Positions 1 to 9,333 are shown, counted from the stretch's first letter. The stretch is DNA of 12,380 nucleotides from Monoraphidium neglectum (GCF_000611645.1 NW_014012485.1:4790-17169), one strand, 5' to 3'. The notes: generated by a model not told the origin, from the letters alone. Numbers and translations are program-made.

Positions 1-1302
1 GGCCCGCCACGACGGCGCCTGCGCTGAGCGCGCACTGCGCGGTCGACCGCTGGCGTTGTCGGGAGGAGCGGTCCGCCCCATAGCGGCTGGCTTCGGTAAC
101 ACCTACTCAAGAGGCGATAGAATATATACTTGTCACCTCGACGTGGAGGCACGTTCGGAGCCTGCTAGCGCTTGTATGTCGCGGTCAGCGAGCGATCTAC
201 AGCAGGGCTGGGTTGAGGTTGAGGCTCGCAACTAGCGTACATGTCGAGCTCATACGGAATGGGGTTGAGTTGTGACGGGCTGCGGCCCCGGAGGTTGAGA
301 ACCGGTTTGGAATTGGGGTGGCCAGGCAGCTGCGTCGCCGAGTGTTGGCGTTCGTTGTTGAGCCAATGTGCGGACGAAAACAGTTAGGGTAATTATTTCC
401 TATCTATGAACCACAAATCAATCAATGACTTGCACAAATGGCAGATGCGCACGGCCAACGCCCTCTGCAGCGCTGTCCTGTGCCCAGGGTGGGCACAGGC
501 ACACTGCAATCCAATGTCATGCGCTGTGGAGAGTCAACGCACAGTGCGTTGTGCTGGCATCACACCATGCTCGGTGCCTTTGTGCATGCGTGTGTGAGAG
601 TGTAAATTTGTGTGTGTTGGGATGGACTGCGGGCAAGGCACTACAGTAACTTTTGCGGTTTGCACGAGACTGTCCGCGATGCAGTGTGCGGCGGGTGTGG
701 CCCCGGCAACCCCCCCCACTCACACACACATTTGTAGCAATCCGGTGCGACGGCCACGTCAGATTCATGGTCTTGTTAGTCGAGGACCGGCGAGTGTCAC
801 CTGGTGGCAACGGGTGATGGCTTGAAGGCGCGCGCCGGGGCACTTGCAAACCATATAATCCGTCCAGAGCAGATTTCTTCACTTTGCTTACTTCAAGCGT
901 CCACTTGAATACTGTGGCTGTAAGGGAGCCTGCCTCACCACGAGGGGAGAGGGATCCTTGCCCCTCAGCAAGGGCGGTGTCCCTCCACCTTCCGCCCTGC
1001 TGACCAGCCGTGAACCAAGCACACAGGACGACATTCTGAAGACTACGTGTGCGCCCAGGCCAACGCCGGTGCACAAAGGGGCAAGCGGTCGGCAGAACCC
1101 AAGCACCAAAGCCAGGCTTGCTGAACAGAGTTGCAAAATGCACGCTTTCTGAATAGCATTTTCCACGCAATGTCATCACGAGCCCTTCACTTGACACCCA
1201 GAAAGCAGGCTCTCGTTGCAGGCTCACACAGCCGCTAGGCGCAGTCGCCATGTCCCGCTCCATACCGCAGCACACACACACCATCGATCGCCAGCCTGCC
1301 GG
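1..1302. other. Non-coding left flank, including 3' flank of the minus-strand gene
   Basis: I see no supportable gene here. The first 400 bases have no open frame of note. The GC content is lower than in the coding exons to the right, and short CA/TG runs occur near 590-615 and 718-732. A 255-codon open minus-strand frame (517-1284) lies just downstream of the stop codon at 1303. It shows no recognisable domain and no exon-like composition, so I read it as 3' UTR or spacer. TGTAA, the usual green-algal polyadenylation signal, occurs on the plus strand at 601-605 and 919-923. I found none on the minus strand between 1302 and 1, so the 3' end of the minus-strand transcript cannot be placed. Confidence 0.6.
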
Positions 1303-3422
1303 TCACCAGCGCCGCCCCCTCTTGCTGCTCCCCCCGCGCCCGCCAGCCTGCGCGAGGGCGGCCGGCGGCGCGGCGGGCACGGGTGGCGCAGCGCCCGCGT
1401 CGCTCTCAGAAGGCTCGGATGAGAAATGGAATGGCTCCTGTTGGCAAGGGCCGTCCGCCGCCGCCGCGGCGCGCGCGCCACCACCGCTGCCGAGACACGG
1501 GGAGGATGCAGCGGGCTCGGGCGGCGGGGCCTCCTGCAGCGGGGCTCTGCCTTGCGACTCGCGGCGCGCCCGCTTGGCCGCGGCGGGAGCAACGACTGCC
1601 GGCGCGCTGCCGCCGTCGCCGCCGTTGACAAGCGCGCTTTCCTCCGCCGCGGCCCTGCGGCGCCGCGGCCCGGCGCGAAGCCGCGGGGACGGGGCTGCCT
1701 CTTGTTCGGTCTCGCCGCTGTCCTCCTCCTCCTCGCCACCGCCGTCATCGCCACCGCCGCGCACGCCCCAGTCCCAGTCGTCCATGCCCGGGCGCTTCGG
1801 CAGGGCCCTCGCGCGCGCGCTGCGCCGCCTCACGCCCGCGCCCGCCGCGGCGCCCCCGCCGAGGCCGTTTGTGCACGCTGGCGCGGCCGCTGCCTCCGTG
1901 CCGGCCTGGATCGCATCAGCTGACTGGTCCTGGCCGGAGCCCGCCGCGCCCGTTGCGGGTGTGTCGCTGTGCGCAAAGCGGCGGCCGCCCCACGCCAGGC
2001 CCGACGGCGTGAGCGCCGCCTGCCTGCGCGCGCTGCGGCGCAGCGTGGTGGGGGGGGGTGGGGCCCGAGGACCTCGCGGTGGATGGCTCTGCCTTTACAG
2101 CCGGCGCCGTCGCCGGCGCGGCCGCGCCGCTGTCTTCTCTTGGCGCACTCGCTGGCGCGCTAAGGCGCCGCGTGCCGCGCCACCCCATGCCGCCGCCCGC
2201 CGCCGCCGCCGCGGTCGTGGGGACGCCGCCGTGCACGGCGGCCGGGGCCGGCGGCGCAGGGCCGGACGCCTCGGCGGGAAGCCGCTCATACGCAGCCGCC
2301 AGGTCAGCAAGGGGCAGCTTGGCCAAGCCCAGGGGACCCTTCGCGCCCCAGGAGGCTGGGTCCGCAGCAGCCCCCGCCGTCACCGCTGCAAAGGCGGCGG
2401 CCAAGGCCGCGGGCATGGATTGCAGCACTTGCGGGTCAATCGAGGGCAGCGGCTGCAGGAGCAGGGAATGCGCTGCAGGTTGCGATGCCGCCTGTTGAGC
2501 CACACCCGCAGGCGGCAGCCCTGGCAGCGACGGAGCGCCCGGCGCCGCGGCGCCCGCCTCGAGTGGACGGCTCCGCCTGGCGGCCGGCTGCTGGCGCGCC
2601 CGGCTGCCGGGATTGCACGCGGGCTGGAAGGCACCAACGCCCCCGCCTGCGTGTGGCGTGGGCGCCGCGAGGGCGAGCGCGGGGTCCGGCAGGGGGAGCG
2701 GGATGGGCAGAAGCCCCTGCAGGCTGCCCCGGAGCGCCGGCGCCCCTAGGGACAGGATCCTCTGGACGGCCGCCTCCGCCGTCATGCTGACGTCATCGAC
2801 TGCAGAGCCCGCGCTGACGTCATTAGTGGGGGCAGCTGACGCGCTGACCTTGTCAGGCGGCGCGGCCGCGCTGGCGTCGGCTGAGGGCGCTGCCAAGGGG
2901 GCGCCCAGGGCGGCAGCGGCGCCGCCGCATGCGAGCGCTGCTGCGAGGGCCGCCAAGGGAGCTGGCGGCGCGGGCGCTGGCGGCGGGGGCGGTCCGGGCT
3001 GGCTGGCAGGGCGCCCCTCTGGCAGCTGGTGCTGCTTGTGCGGCGGCGGCAGGGGCGGCGGTGGCAGGGCGCAGGCCGCAACCAAGGCGCTGGGAGAGTC
3101 CAGGGTCGGGGGCCAAGCCACGGCGCCCAAGTCGGCCGTGCCTGGGCGCACCGGCGGCGGCGGCATTGGCTGAGGAGCGATCTGGAGCCCCTGGATTGGG
3201 GGGCCGCTGCCCGTGAGTCCGAGCGCCTCCGCATCTGAGCAGCCCGCCGGCGCCAGCAGCGGCGGGCCGGCGCCGGCGGCGCCCGCTCCCTTGCTGATCC
3301 CGCTGCCCACGGCGGGGCCGTCCACGCCTGCAGCGTCGGGGGTGCCGTCGTCCGCGCCCGGGCCGCCTGGCTCAAGGGCCAGCGCCTGCAGGACTTCCGG
3401 CTGCCACAGTGTGGCCCAGGCC
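1303..3422 (-). other. Terminal exon of the minus-strand gene, disordered C-terminal half with acidic/basic tail
   Basis: The acceptor is CAG at 3425-3423. Joining it to the donor at 4893 completes an Arg codon and gives NALVR then AWATLWQPEVLQALALEP, continuing the ordered region. After about 30 codons the exon turns into Ala/Pro/Gly-rich sequence, with a few ordered patches (AVQRILSLGAPALRG, then LPLADLAAAYERLP). After the nine-G run it reads SARRQAALTPSGLAWGGRRF, a WDWG-containing acidic stretch and KRARR, and closes with KRGRRW and TGA at 1305-1303. Lys/Arg clusters of this kind can serve as nuclear localisation signals (inference). Confidence 0.55.
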
Positions 3423-6400
3423 CTGGCGGCCGTGGAGGTGGGGGTGGTGCCAGGGGGGGGCCTTAACCCTCTGGGCCCCGGCCCAACACGCTAATTCTGG
3501 GTGCACCACAACAGCACCCAGAGCAGCTTGCATGGGAGGCGGCGGTGTGCGCTTGCCTTGTGTTAGTTATATTGCGGTCATGAATACCCCTCAACGTGAT
3601 ATCACAACGTATCATCCGCGTGAGGAGAGCAGCGACAATTGATCCGAGTCGCGACAGCGCACCGAAGCGTAACGATGCTTAGCAGCGCGGCGCGCGCGGT
3701 AAGGGATACAAGTTACTCGACGATACAGTATGCAGTGTGTACGTTGAAGACACCGAATTTGTGCGGCGACAGCGCGGGTGACGCAGGCGGTTGCGCTGCA
3801 CCCCAGCTTGACAGCAGCTGTTGTCCAATTGTGCTCCATAGGACTCAAATACATAGATGTTATTATTTACTTTATGGAGCATTAATCAGGCCAGAGGCCC
3901 TGCAGCACCCTCTGGGCACACCCAGTCACCCTGCGAACCAGTGACAATCATGCCCCGCCTACGTCGTCTGCACACAGCCTTGAGCCAGCCAAGGGCACAA
4001 GAATGTTGGTTTTGAGGGTTTCCGAACATATAAGCGCAGAAGAGGCATCATAAACCCATGCATGATGGCATGGATTGAGGTGCAGCAAGACTGTTTTTGC
4101 GGTCTGCATCAACTGCAGGATTTGCGGCTGGGGTCGGCTGCATCCACCGCGGCCACTCAAATCGAGCAACGATAAAGTCACATATGTGTGATTGAGCACG
4201 CATATACGCTTGCGCACCGCTGGAGCACACGATCTACGCGGTGCTCCCCCGAACTTTGCATTTTCGCATCTTATGGGGCGTGGCTATCGCATGGGCGCCA
4301 GTGCTGGTGTATTGACCTGATTGGACGCGGGCGGAAGTGTTTTTGCGGTCTCGCGCGGTGCTGCAAGGGGCTTTTGGGAATTAGAAACCCAACCAGGCTA
4401 TGGTCCATCCGGTTTCTATCCTGCTAGTTGCGGGTTGCGCCCCCCGGCGGCCCCCGCCCGCAATCTGGAGATGAAGGGGCACCTACTGCAGCTTGCAGAA
4501 TGGAATTTGGTGCTGTGTGCTGCCCACAGCAGCTTGGCAAAGTTTCGGCCCGTGGCCACGGCCACGGTCGGGGCTCAGAGGGTTAATGGCTGGATAGAGG
4601 GCAGAAGGGAGGGATCGGGGCCACAGGCATGCCAGCAGTCAGCATGGAAGTAATCTTGCTTGCGGCGCTCTGCCCAGGACGATGGCGCGTCAACCCCCTT
4701 TCAGATGTGCACGCTCGCACATACACATACACACACGCATTCACATGCACACAGGAACACACACACACGAACACACACACTCTCTCACATTAACCTTCAC
4801 ACATACATACACATATGCACACGCTGGCACGAGCACACATTCAGACACGAGCACGCCAACGCGCAGCAGCAAGAGCACCCCCGCGCCCCCACCTGACGAG
4901 AGCATTGAGATAGCGGCAGCGCGCCCCCGGCCCGAGGCCCCCCAAAAGCTCCGCCCGCGCCGCCACCAGCCGCCTCCCCAAATCTGACCGCGCGAACGCC
5001 GCCGCGAGCCCCACCCGGCCGGGCGCGTGGAAGTGCGCCAGCCGCAGCAGCGCGCGCGGCGCCGCGCGCGCCTGCAGCTCCCGCTGCCACGCGCGCATCT
5101 CTGCAAACGCAGCCGCCTCGCGCTCTGAGCGGCGCGCCAGAGAGGGGTCTGCCGCCACCGCCGCTCCCGCCGCGCCTGTGCCCGCAGCCGCGGCGGCGGC
5201 CTGGGCCATGAAGGCCTGCATCTCTCTCTCCCACTCGGCCGCCTCGTCAGCATCAACCCACCAGGCCAGCCACCTGGCAATCGTTGGGTGGTAGGGGGTG
5301 CCGCGTTTGCAGCGCGTGGCGGCAGGAGAAAGGAGCGGCGGAGGGTGAGGTGGGGAAAGGTGCAGTTGCGGGCGCAAGGGCGCGTGCTCTCCCCATTATC
5401 TTGAAAGCAGGGGCCTCTATTGAACCCAGTGTCAGCCCGATCAGACCTAGGCCGCTCCTCCTGCGGTCCCCTGGTCAACGCGGCCCCCTGGTCTAGACAG
5501 CAGTACTGCCGCATGCCTTGCGAGCTCGCATGGCCGGCCTGACACGACCGCAAAGCGGCCGCCCTTCGCCCAATGCGGCACCCAAAATGCCCCATGTCGC
5601 CCAGCAGGTTGCCCACCAGCGATGCAGCGCGTCCAGAAACCGCTCACGCCTGAGCCGCATGGCGGCCAGCGCTGCTCCGTCAGAGCCGCCGGGGCCGCCG
5701 CAGTCGCCGTCCGGCAGAGCGCCCCGCGCCAGCGCATGGCCGAGGAGGAGGGTGACCGTGCCGTGGGAGGGGCACGCCGGGTGGCTGGCGGCGTCGGCCG
5801 CGCGCGCCGCGGCGGCGGCGGGGCTGAGGGAGGCAATGGCCTCGCGGCGGCCGGGGATGAGGGAAATTGTCCTCAGCTCGAGTTCCATCACTGCAACAAA
5901 TCCCACGATATGAACAGTGTTTGTGGTGTGTGTTATTGAGACGTGTATGCATGTAAGCGCTGAGATGGGGCGGGGCGCCTCGGGTGCGCCGCGCGTCGCT
6001 GCGGCAGACTGACCCGCCAAACCAACCCGCGCTTGAACCACCCCACGCGCTCGCGCAGCCCTGCGGCTCGACCAACCCCCCGTCTCCTAAACCACAAGCT
6101 GCCTGCATCCACCCTCTATCCGCCCTCAATACACCCTCACGCAACCCTCCATCCACCCCACATCCGCCCTCCACCCACCTGCCAGGCAGGCGTCCAGAGT
6201 CTCCCCCGTCATCATCGCCGCCGCCGCGTCCGGGTCGCGCCTCGCGGCCACGTGCAGCGCGCGCAGCGCGCCCTCCGGCCGCTGCGACGCCCAGCGGGCT
6301 GCAGACCCCGGCGAGGGGCCGGGCCCAGGCGCGGCGGGGCGCGGCTGGAAGTCAGGAGCGAGGGAGGGGTTCGGCCCCTTGAGGTTCGCGGGCTGGCCGG

Positions 6401-8732
6401 CGCCTCCGGTCGTGAGGAAAAGCTCGGCAGGCTGCGAAGGCGCGGGCGACGCGTCTCGCTCATTCGGCTGCTGCTGCGGCTGCGCCAGCTGCTGCTGCTC
6501 CAGCTGCGGGGACGGGGGCGGGAGAAGCAGCGACCCCTGCTGGTGTGGCTGGGGCTCCGGCGGCACGGGGGTGTCCGCGGCTTCTGGCGTCGCCGCGGCG
6601 CCGCCTGCGCCTCCGACTCCGCCGACGCCGTCCCCGCCAGGCGCCAGCAGCAGCGGGGAGGGCGGCGTCGGTGCCCGCGGCGGGCGTGGGGGACGCCGCG
6701 GGGGCCGGCCGCCGGGGGCGGCGGTGGGGCACGCCAGCAGCGCCGCGACGGCCCTCTCTGTGTCATCCGGGCTCTCTGCAAACTGACGCGCCGCCTCGGC
6801 GGTCGTGGCAGCGGGCGGGCTGGCCTCCTTGGGCGGCGGCCCGCCGCCGGCGCCGCTGTGCGGCAGCAGGGGCCTGCCCTCGCCGGCGGCGGCGATCGGG
6901 AGCCAGGCCTTCGCGTCGCCGCTTGGAGTTGGCTGTTTGATGGGGCTGCTGCAGGCTCTGAGCAGGGGGCGCTGTGCCGAAGCCTCGAGCTGCGGCGACT
7001 GCGGCAGAGCGCGCGCCAAGCCCGGCTCTGCCGGGCTGGACGGCCGCAGCGCGGGTGATGGAGGGTGCAACCCCGGCGCCGCGCAGCTCGGTGGACGTGG
7101 CGCTGGGGCGGCGGCGGCAGCGGCGGCAGAGGGCGGGGCACTGGGATTGATAGCCCGCAGCGCTGTCGGTGCTAGGCCGGTATCGGCAGGCAGGCAGCCG
7201 CTGCCCCACTCCTCGTCCAGTCGCCGCGCCGCCGCCGCGCGGCGGCGCGCGAGCTCTGCAGAGGCGTCGTCCCCTTTGCCGCCCCTAGCGACAGCGGCGC
7301 CACCGGAGCCCTGGGAAAGCAGCGCATTGTGCGCAGGCGCGGCCAGGGGCGCATGCAGGGGCGCTAGGGCCGGCTCGCTGCCGCCGAGGTCAGCGCCGTC
7401 TGCCCTCCACCAGTCTTCATCGTACCTGTGGGGCGTCAGGTTGTCAGGCGAGAAGGGCCAGGCCTGGTGTGCGGCGGCGCACTGCATGTCGACGCGTCGA
7501 CAGCCCCGGTCGTGCTGCTCGTTGTTGCGCATCCGAAGGCATTGACACCAAGCGACCCCACAGGCGTGTGGATGTGCGCAGTGTGCACGAGCCAGGCGCA
7601 AACACCGGCGCTCACCAGCCGCCCTGCATCAGCTGTTGGGGCGCGTCCTGCGCCTCAGCACCCAACAGCGCCAGCGCGCCGCTCGGGGCCCGCCGCGCGC
7701 CCCGCGGCGCCGACGCCGCCTCGAAGCGCCGTGCCAGTGTTGCGCCGGCGTCGGACCCAAAGATCGCATGAGCCAGGTCGTGGCGGCCCGCCCAGACCAG
7801 AACGGTCAGCAGGCAGGCGTTGTGGGCTGGAGGAGAGGGTAGGGGCGGGGTGCTGCATGGGGTCAAGGCGGGGTCAAGTGGAAGGGGCATGGCGACTGCA
7901 TGTTTGCGCGGTGGGGGGTCATCCTGGCGGGCTCAGGCCCTGCGTGCATTGGCATGCGCATGCGCATGGCCATGGGCATGCACATGCACATGCACATGCG
8001 CATGCAAAGCAGAGCTCGTGCAAGAGTAACCAGGGGCTGCATAGCTGCGTGTGTGCCTGCCTGCATGCATGCCCCTATAAAGGGGCATTCATGCAGATCT
8101 GCCATGCAAAGCCCGAACCCTGCGAGCCGACGGGTCCACCCATGCCATACGCACGTTGCCCTGCCCACCTTCCTCGAGGCCGCCGGGCGCATGCTGGGCG
8201 CCATGCATGGCAAAGGAGCGCCCGACGCGCTCCCGGAGCACGGCATCACACATGCCGGCGTAGCCTCGGTTGCAGCGCGCGTCGGCAAGCGTCCGCCTCA
8301 GGCGCGAGAGCCACGTCTGGCCCTGCGCCGTCCCACCAATGTTGCCGCCGGACGTGATTACCTTCAGGGAGGCGAGCGCCTGCATTTTGACATCGACAGG
8401 GCGGGCGGGGTTGAGAGGGCGCCGGGCTGCGCTCACAGGGGCCTCGATCGAGGGGATGGTTACTGGTGGTAGAGCAGGGGTGCAGCGACCCCCTCCCTCA
8501 CCGTTGGGTCTTGCAGCAAGATATCAAGCAGGATGGCGGCATCGCGCTCGTAGGGAGCAAGGATGTCGTTTAGCTCCTGCTCCTGCAGCATGGCGTCCGC
8601 TGCTGCAAACAACGCCGGCCCTGTCGCAACTGCTGCGACTGTTGTCGTCTCAAAACCAGCACTGGCTTCGGCCTGCGCCTGAAGTTCCGCCATTATGCTT
8701 TCAAGCTGCATAATATGACGTGGTTCGTACAT
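1303..8732 (-). CDS. Seven-exon gene for a large Ala/Pro-rich protein, possibly HOS1/ELYS-like nuclear-pore associated (weak)
   Basis: Proposed exons, 5' to 3' on the minus strand: 8732-8502, 8379-8169, 7826-7616, 7425-6179, 5890-5617, 5273-4893 and 3422-1303. The intron phases 0, 1, 2, 1, 2, 2 agree on both sides of every junction, and all introns are GT..CAG. The start is the ATG after an in-frame TAG (8744-8742). The total comes to 1,557 codons plus stop only if the nine-G run at 2050-2058 loses one base. Residues 1-217 look helical and ordered (for example LLDILLQDPT, then LLTVLVWAGRHDL). Residues 218-620 are mostly Pro/Ala/Gly/Gln-rich. Residues 634-875 are again ordered, Trp- and Leu-rich (LDALHRWWLAWWVDADEA, RYLNALVRAWATLWQPEVL). 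The C-terminus has an acidic run (about 1410-1426), a KRARR basic cluster (about 1466) and a basic end. The order of the ordered segments and the acidic-then-basic tail recall plant HOS1 with its ELYS-like region, but this comparison is from memory and weak; no RING cysteines are present. The A/B acceptor is the least certain junction: a same-frame AG also occurs upstream at about 8438. Confidence 0.7.
2050..2058 (-). other. Homopolymer run of nine G (nine C on the coding strand) with apparent frameshift
   Basis: Upstream of this run the coding frame is the one that reaches a stop at 1918-1916 through Arg/His/Pro-rich sequence. Downstream, the better frame is shifted and reads on to 1303 (LTPSGLAWGGRRFAHSD, later DDWDWG and KRARRES). 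With eight instead of nine bases the two frames join, and the total exon length becomes divisible by three. A sequencing or assembly error is most likely. A 49-bp intron (donor GTCCTC at about 2069, acceptor CAG near 2021) would also keep frame, but it has a poor donor and is very short. Confidence 0.6.
3467..3483 (+). repeat. Left terminal inverted repeat of the piggyBac-like element
   Basis: A 17-bp end starting CCCTCTG directly after TTAA. It pairs with 4566-4582 in inverted orientation with two transitions. Confidence 0.7.
4566..4582 (-). repeat. Right terminal inverted repeat of the piggyBac-like element
   Basis: The inverted partner of 3467-3483, followed directly by TTAA. Just inside it lies the palindromic CGTGGCCACG (4551-4560). 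Confidence 0.7.
4717..4859 (+). repeat. Degenerate CA-rich (TG on minus) microsatellite tract
   Basis: Interrupted CA, CACA and CATA runs over about 140 bp. They lie in intron 6 of the minus-strand gene, between the donor (4892) and the inserted element. Open frames crossing it are Thr/His or Cys/Val repeats and are not coding. Confidence 0.85.
5274..5616 (-). other. Intron 5 of the minus-strand gene
   Basis: A 343-bp intron with donor TG|GTGGGC at 5616 and acceptor GCCAG at 5274, phase 2. Joining rebuilds a Trp codon within LDALHRW-WLAWW. I see no RNA gene, repeat or independent ORF in it. Confidence 0.6.
6179..7425 (-). other. Exon 4 of the minus-strand gene: long low-complexity linker
   Basis: This 1,247-bp exon stays open throughout in the frame dictated by its neighbours. 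The junction at 7616/7425 rebuilds a Trp codon and gives GGWYDEDWWRADG, a Trp/Asp-rich patch. An RRRAAAARRLDEEW segment follows. The rest is dominated by Pro, Ala and Gly, with a Gln-rich patch (QLEQQQLAQPQQQ). A short, more ordered stretch (residues like QFAESPDDTERAVAALLACP) lies near the middle. Such linkers are typically disordered. The exon ends at ETLDACLA before a GTGGGT donor at 6178. Confidence 0.6.
7951..8006. repeat. CATG/GCATGC-rich short tandem repeat
   Basis: Imperfect hexamer-like units (GCATGC, GCATGG, CACATG) repeat for about 56 bp inside intron 2 of the minus-strand gene. The frames through it give Met/His/Arg repeats and are not coding. Confidence 0.7.
8069..8088. repeat. 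Perfect 8-bp inverted repeat around a TATA core
   Basis: Arms ATGCCCCT and AGGGGCAT flank the four-base loop ATAA, so TATAAA lies at the centre. It is within intron 2 of the minus-strand gene. I cannot assign a function. A chance hairpin or a cryptic promoter element are both possible. Confidence 0.45.
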
Positions 8733-8853
8733 CAGTGCCACCTAGCAGCACGGCGCACGAGTCGAGTCGGGCGATCTCGTAGATCTCATAACTGCAGCGA
8801 GGCCCCGCCAGCAGCCTGAGTCGAAAGGCATATGCACATGAATGAATGATTTT

Positions 8854-8860
8854 TGACTCA
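8854..8860. promoter_or_regulatory. GCN4/AP-1-type motif TGACTCA
   Basis: An exact TGACTCA, 122 bp upstream of the minus-strand start and about 730 bp upstream of the glutamate dehydrogenase start. The motif class is known from fungal GCN4 and plant bZIP sites. Its use here is inference. Confidence 0.3.
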
Positions 8861-8916
8861 TCGTCTCAGTGATGGTTGCTTGAAGGCCTGTCACTCCGTC
8901 GTTTGAACTCATGCCA

Positions 8917-8923
8917 TGAGTCA
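8917..8923. promoter_or_regulatory. GCN4/AP-1-type motif TGAGTCA
   Basis: A second TGASTCA site, 63 bp from the first in the same intergenic region. It reads TGAGTCA on plus and TGACTCA on minus. Confidence 0.3.
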
Positions 8924-9333
8924 ACTCTTAGTACTGTGGTACTGCATGGGCAACGAGGTGTAAGTTGCCATGCCTCATGACAAACTAAAAAGAAACAGAG
9001 ACCGCAGGAGCTCGCAGCAGCCGCCGAATGCATCATCATCATACGAGTTTGCTGGCTGGCCAGTCAGCCACACAGAATTCATGCCGCAATGGGATGATAC
9101 AGTACATCATTCTCAGGCATGATGCAGCAGCTGAGCAGCAGGCGCCTGCACCCGCGCCCGGTCTCGATGCATCAAAGCCGTGGGCGCTGCGGCACGTGTT
9201 TGCCCCAGCATGGTTGGGTGGGATGCTGCGCATGTGCTGTCAGCCCTTGTACCGCACACCCCTGCAGGGTGAGCTTGCAGCAACCGGCTACAAGCTCCCC
9301 GATATGACAGATTAAATAGTCTGACAGCTAATC

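Larger units (their letters stand above)
3463..4586. mobile_element. Non-autonomous piggyBac-like DNA transposon (TTAA target duplication)
   Basis: Seen: TTAA at 3463-3466 and again at 4583-4586. Immediately inside are inverted ends CCCTCTGGGCCCCGGCC (3467-3483) and CCCTCTGAGCCCCGACC (reverse complement of 4566-4582), matching at 15 of 17 positions with both mismatches G/A. A subterminal direct repeat CCCASAGCAGCTTG (3517-3530 and 4523-4536, one mismatch) and the shared decamer GCAGCTTGCA (3523-3532, 4488-4497) give further end structure. Known: piggyBac-family elements duplicate TTAA and often have termini starting CCC. The interior has lower GC than the surrounding exons and no open frame that could be a DDD transposase, so it would be a MITE-like derivative mobilised in trans. 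It sits in an intron, about 40 bp from the acceptor, and leaves the coding frame intact. Confidence 0.72.
3423..4892 (-). other. Intron 6 of the minus-strand gene, enlarged by a transposon
   Basis: The donor AG|GTGGGG is at 4892 and the acceptor CAG is at 3425-3423, both phase 2. At 1,470 bp it is at least four times longer than any other intron of this gene. Removing the TTAA-bounded element leaves about 350 bp, in line with its longest sister introns (342 and 343 bp). The residual intron contains a CA/TG-rich tract next to the donor end and a C-rich pyrimidine tract before the acceptor. Confidence 0.7.
7827..8168 (-). other. Intron 2 of the minus-strand gene
   Basis: A 342-bp intron with donor AG|GTGGGC at 8168 and acceptor CTCCAG at 7827, phase 1. 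It joins GGLEE to AHNACLLTVLVW. It holds a CATG-rich repeat (7951-8006) and a short perfect hairpin (8069-8088). Confidence 0.65.

Noticed and set aside
517..1284. 255-codon minus-strand open frame
   Set aside because: It lies directly downstream of the stop of the minus-strand gene. It has no domain or codon pattern like the real exons, and long chance frames are common at this GC. It is more likely 3' UTR or spacer, though RNA evidence could change this.
1250..2749. 499-codon plus-strand open frame opposite the terminal exon
   Set aside because: It is the antisense shadow of the minus-strand exon. It is Arg/Pro/Ala-rich with no ordered segment, and splice phases support the minus strand instead.
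4660..4987. Thr/His-rich plus-strand frames
   Set aside because: Direct translation of the CA-rich repeat tract.
4741..5616. 291-codon minus-strand frame through the TG repeat
   Set aside because: Wrong frame relative to the exon chain. Its C-terminal part is translated microsatellite.
6033..7058. 341-codon plus-strand open frame opposite exon 4
   Set aside because: An Arg/Gly-rich antisense shadow. The minus-strand frame is the one that joins in phase to both neighbouring exons.
7951..8006. CATG repeats considered as a CRISPR-like or iteron array
   Set aside because: The units are short, degenerate and contiguous, with no spacers, and they lie in an intron of a eukaryotic gene. It is a simple repeat.
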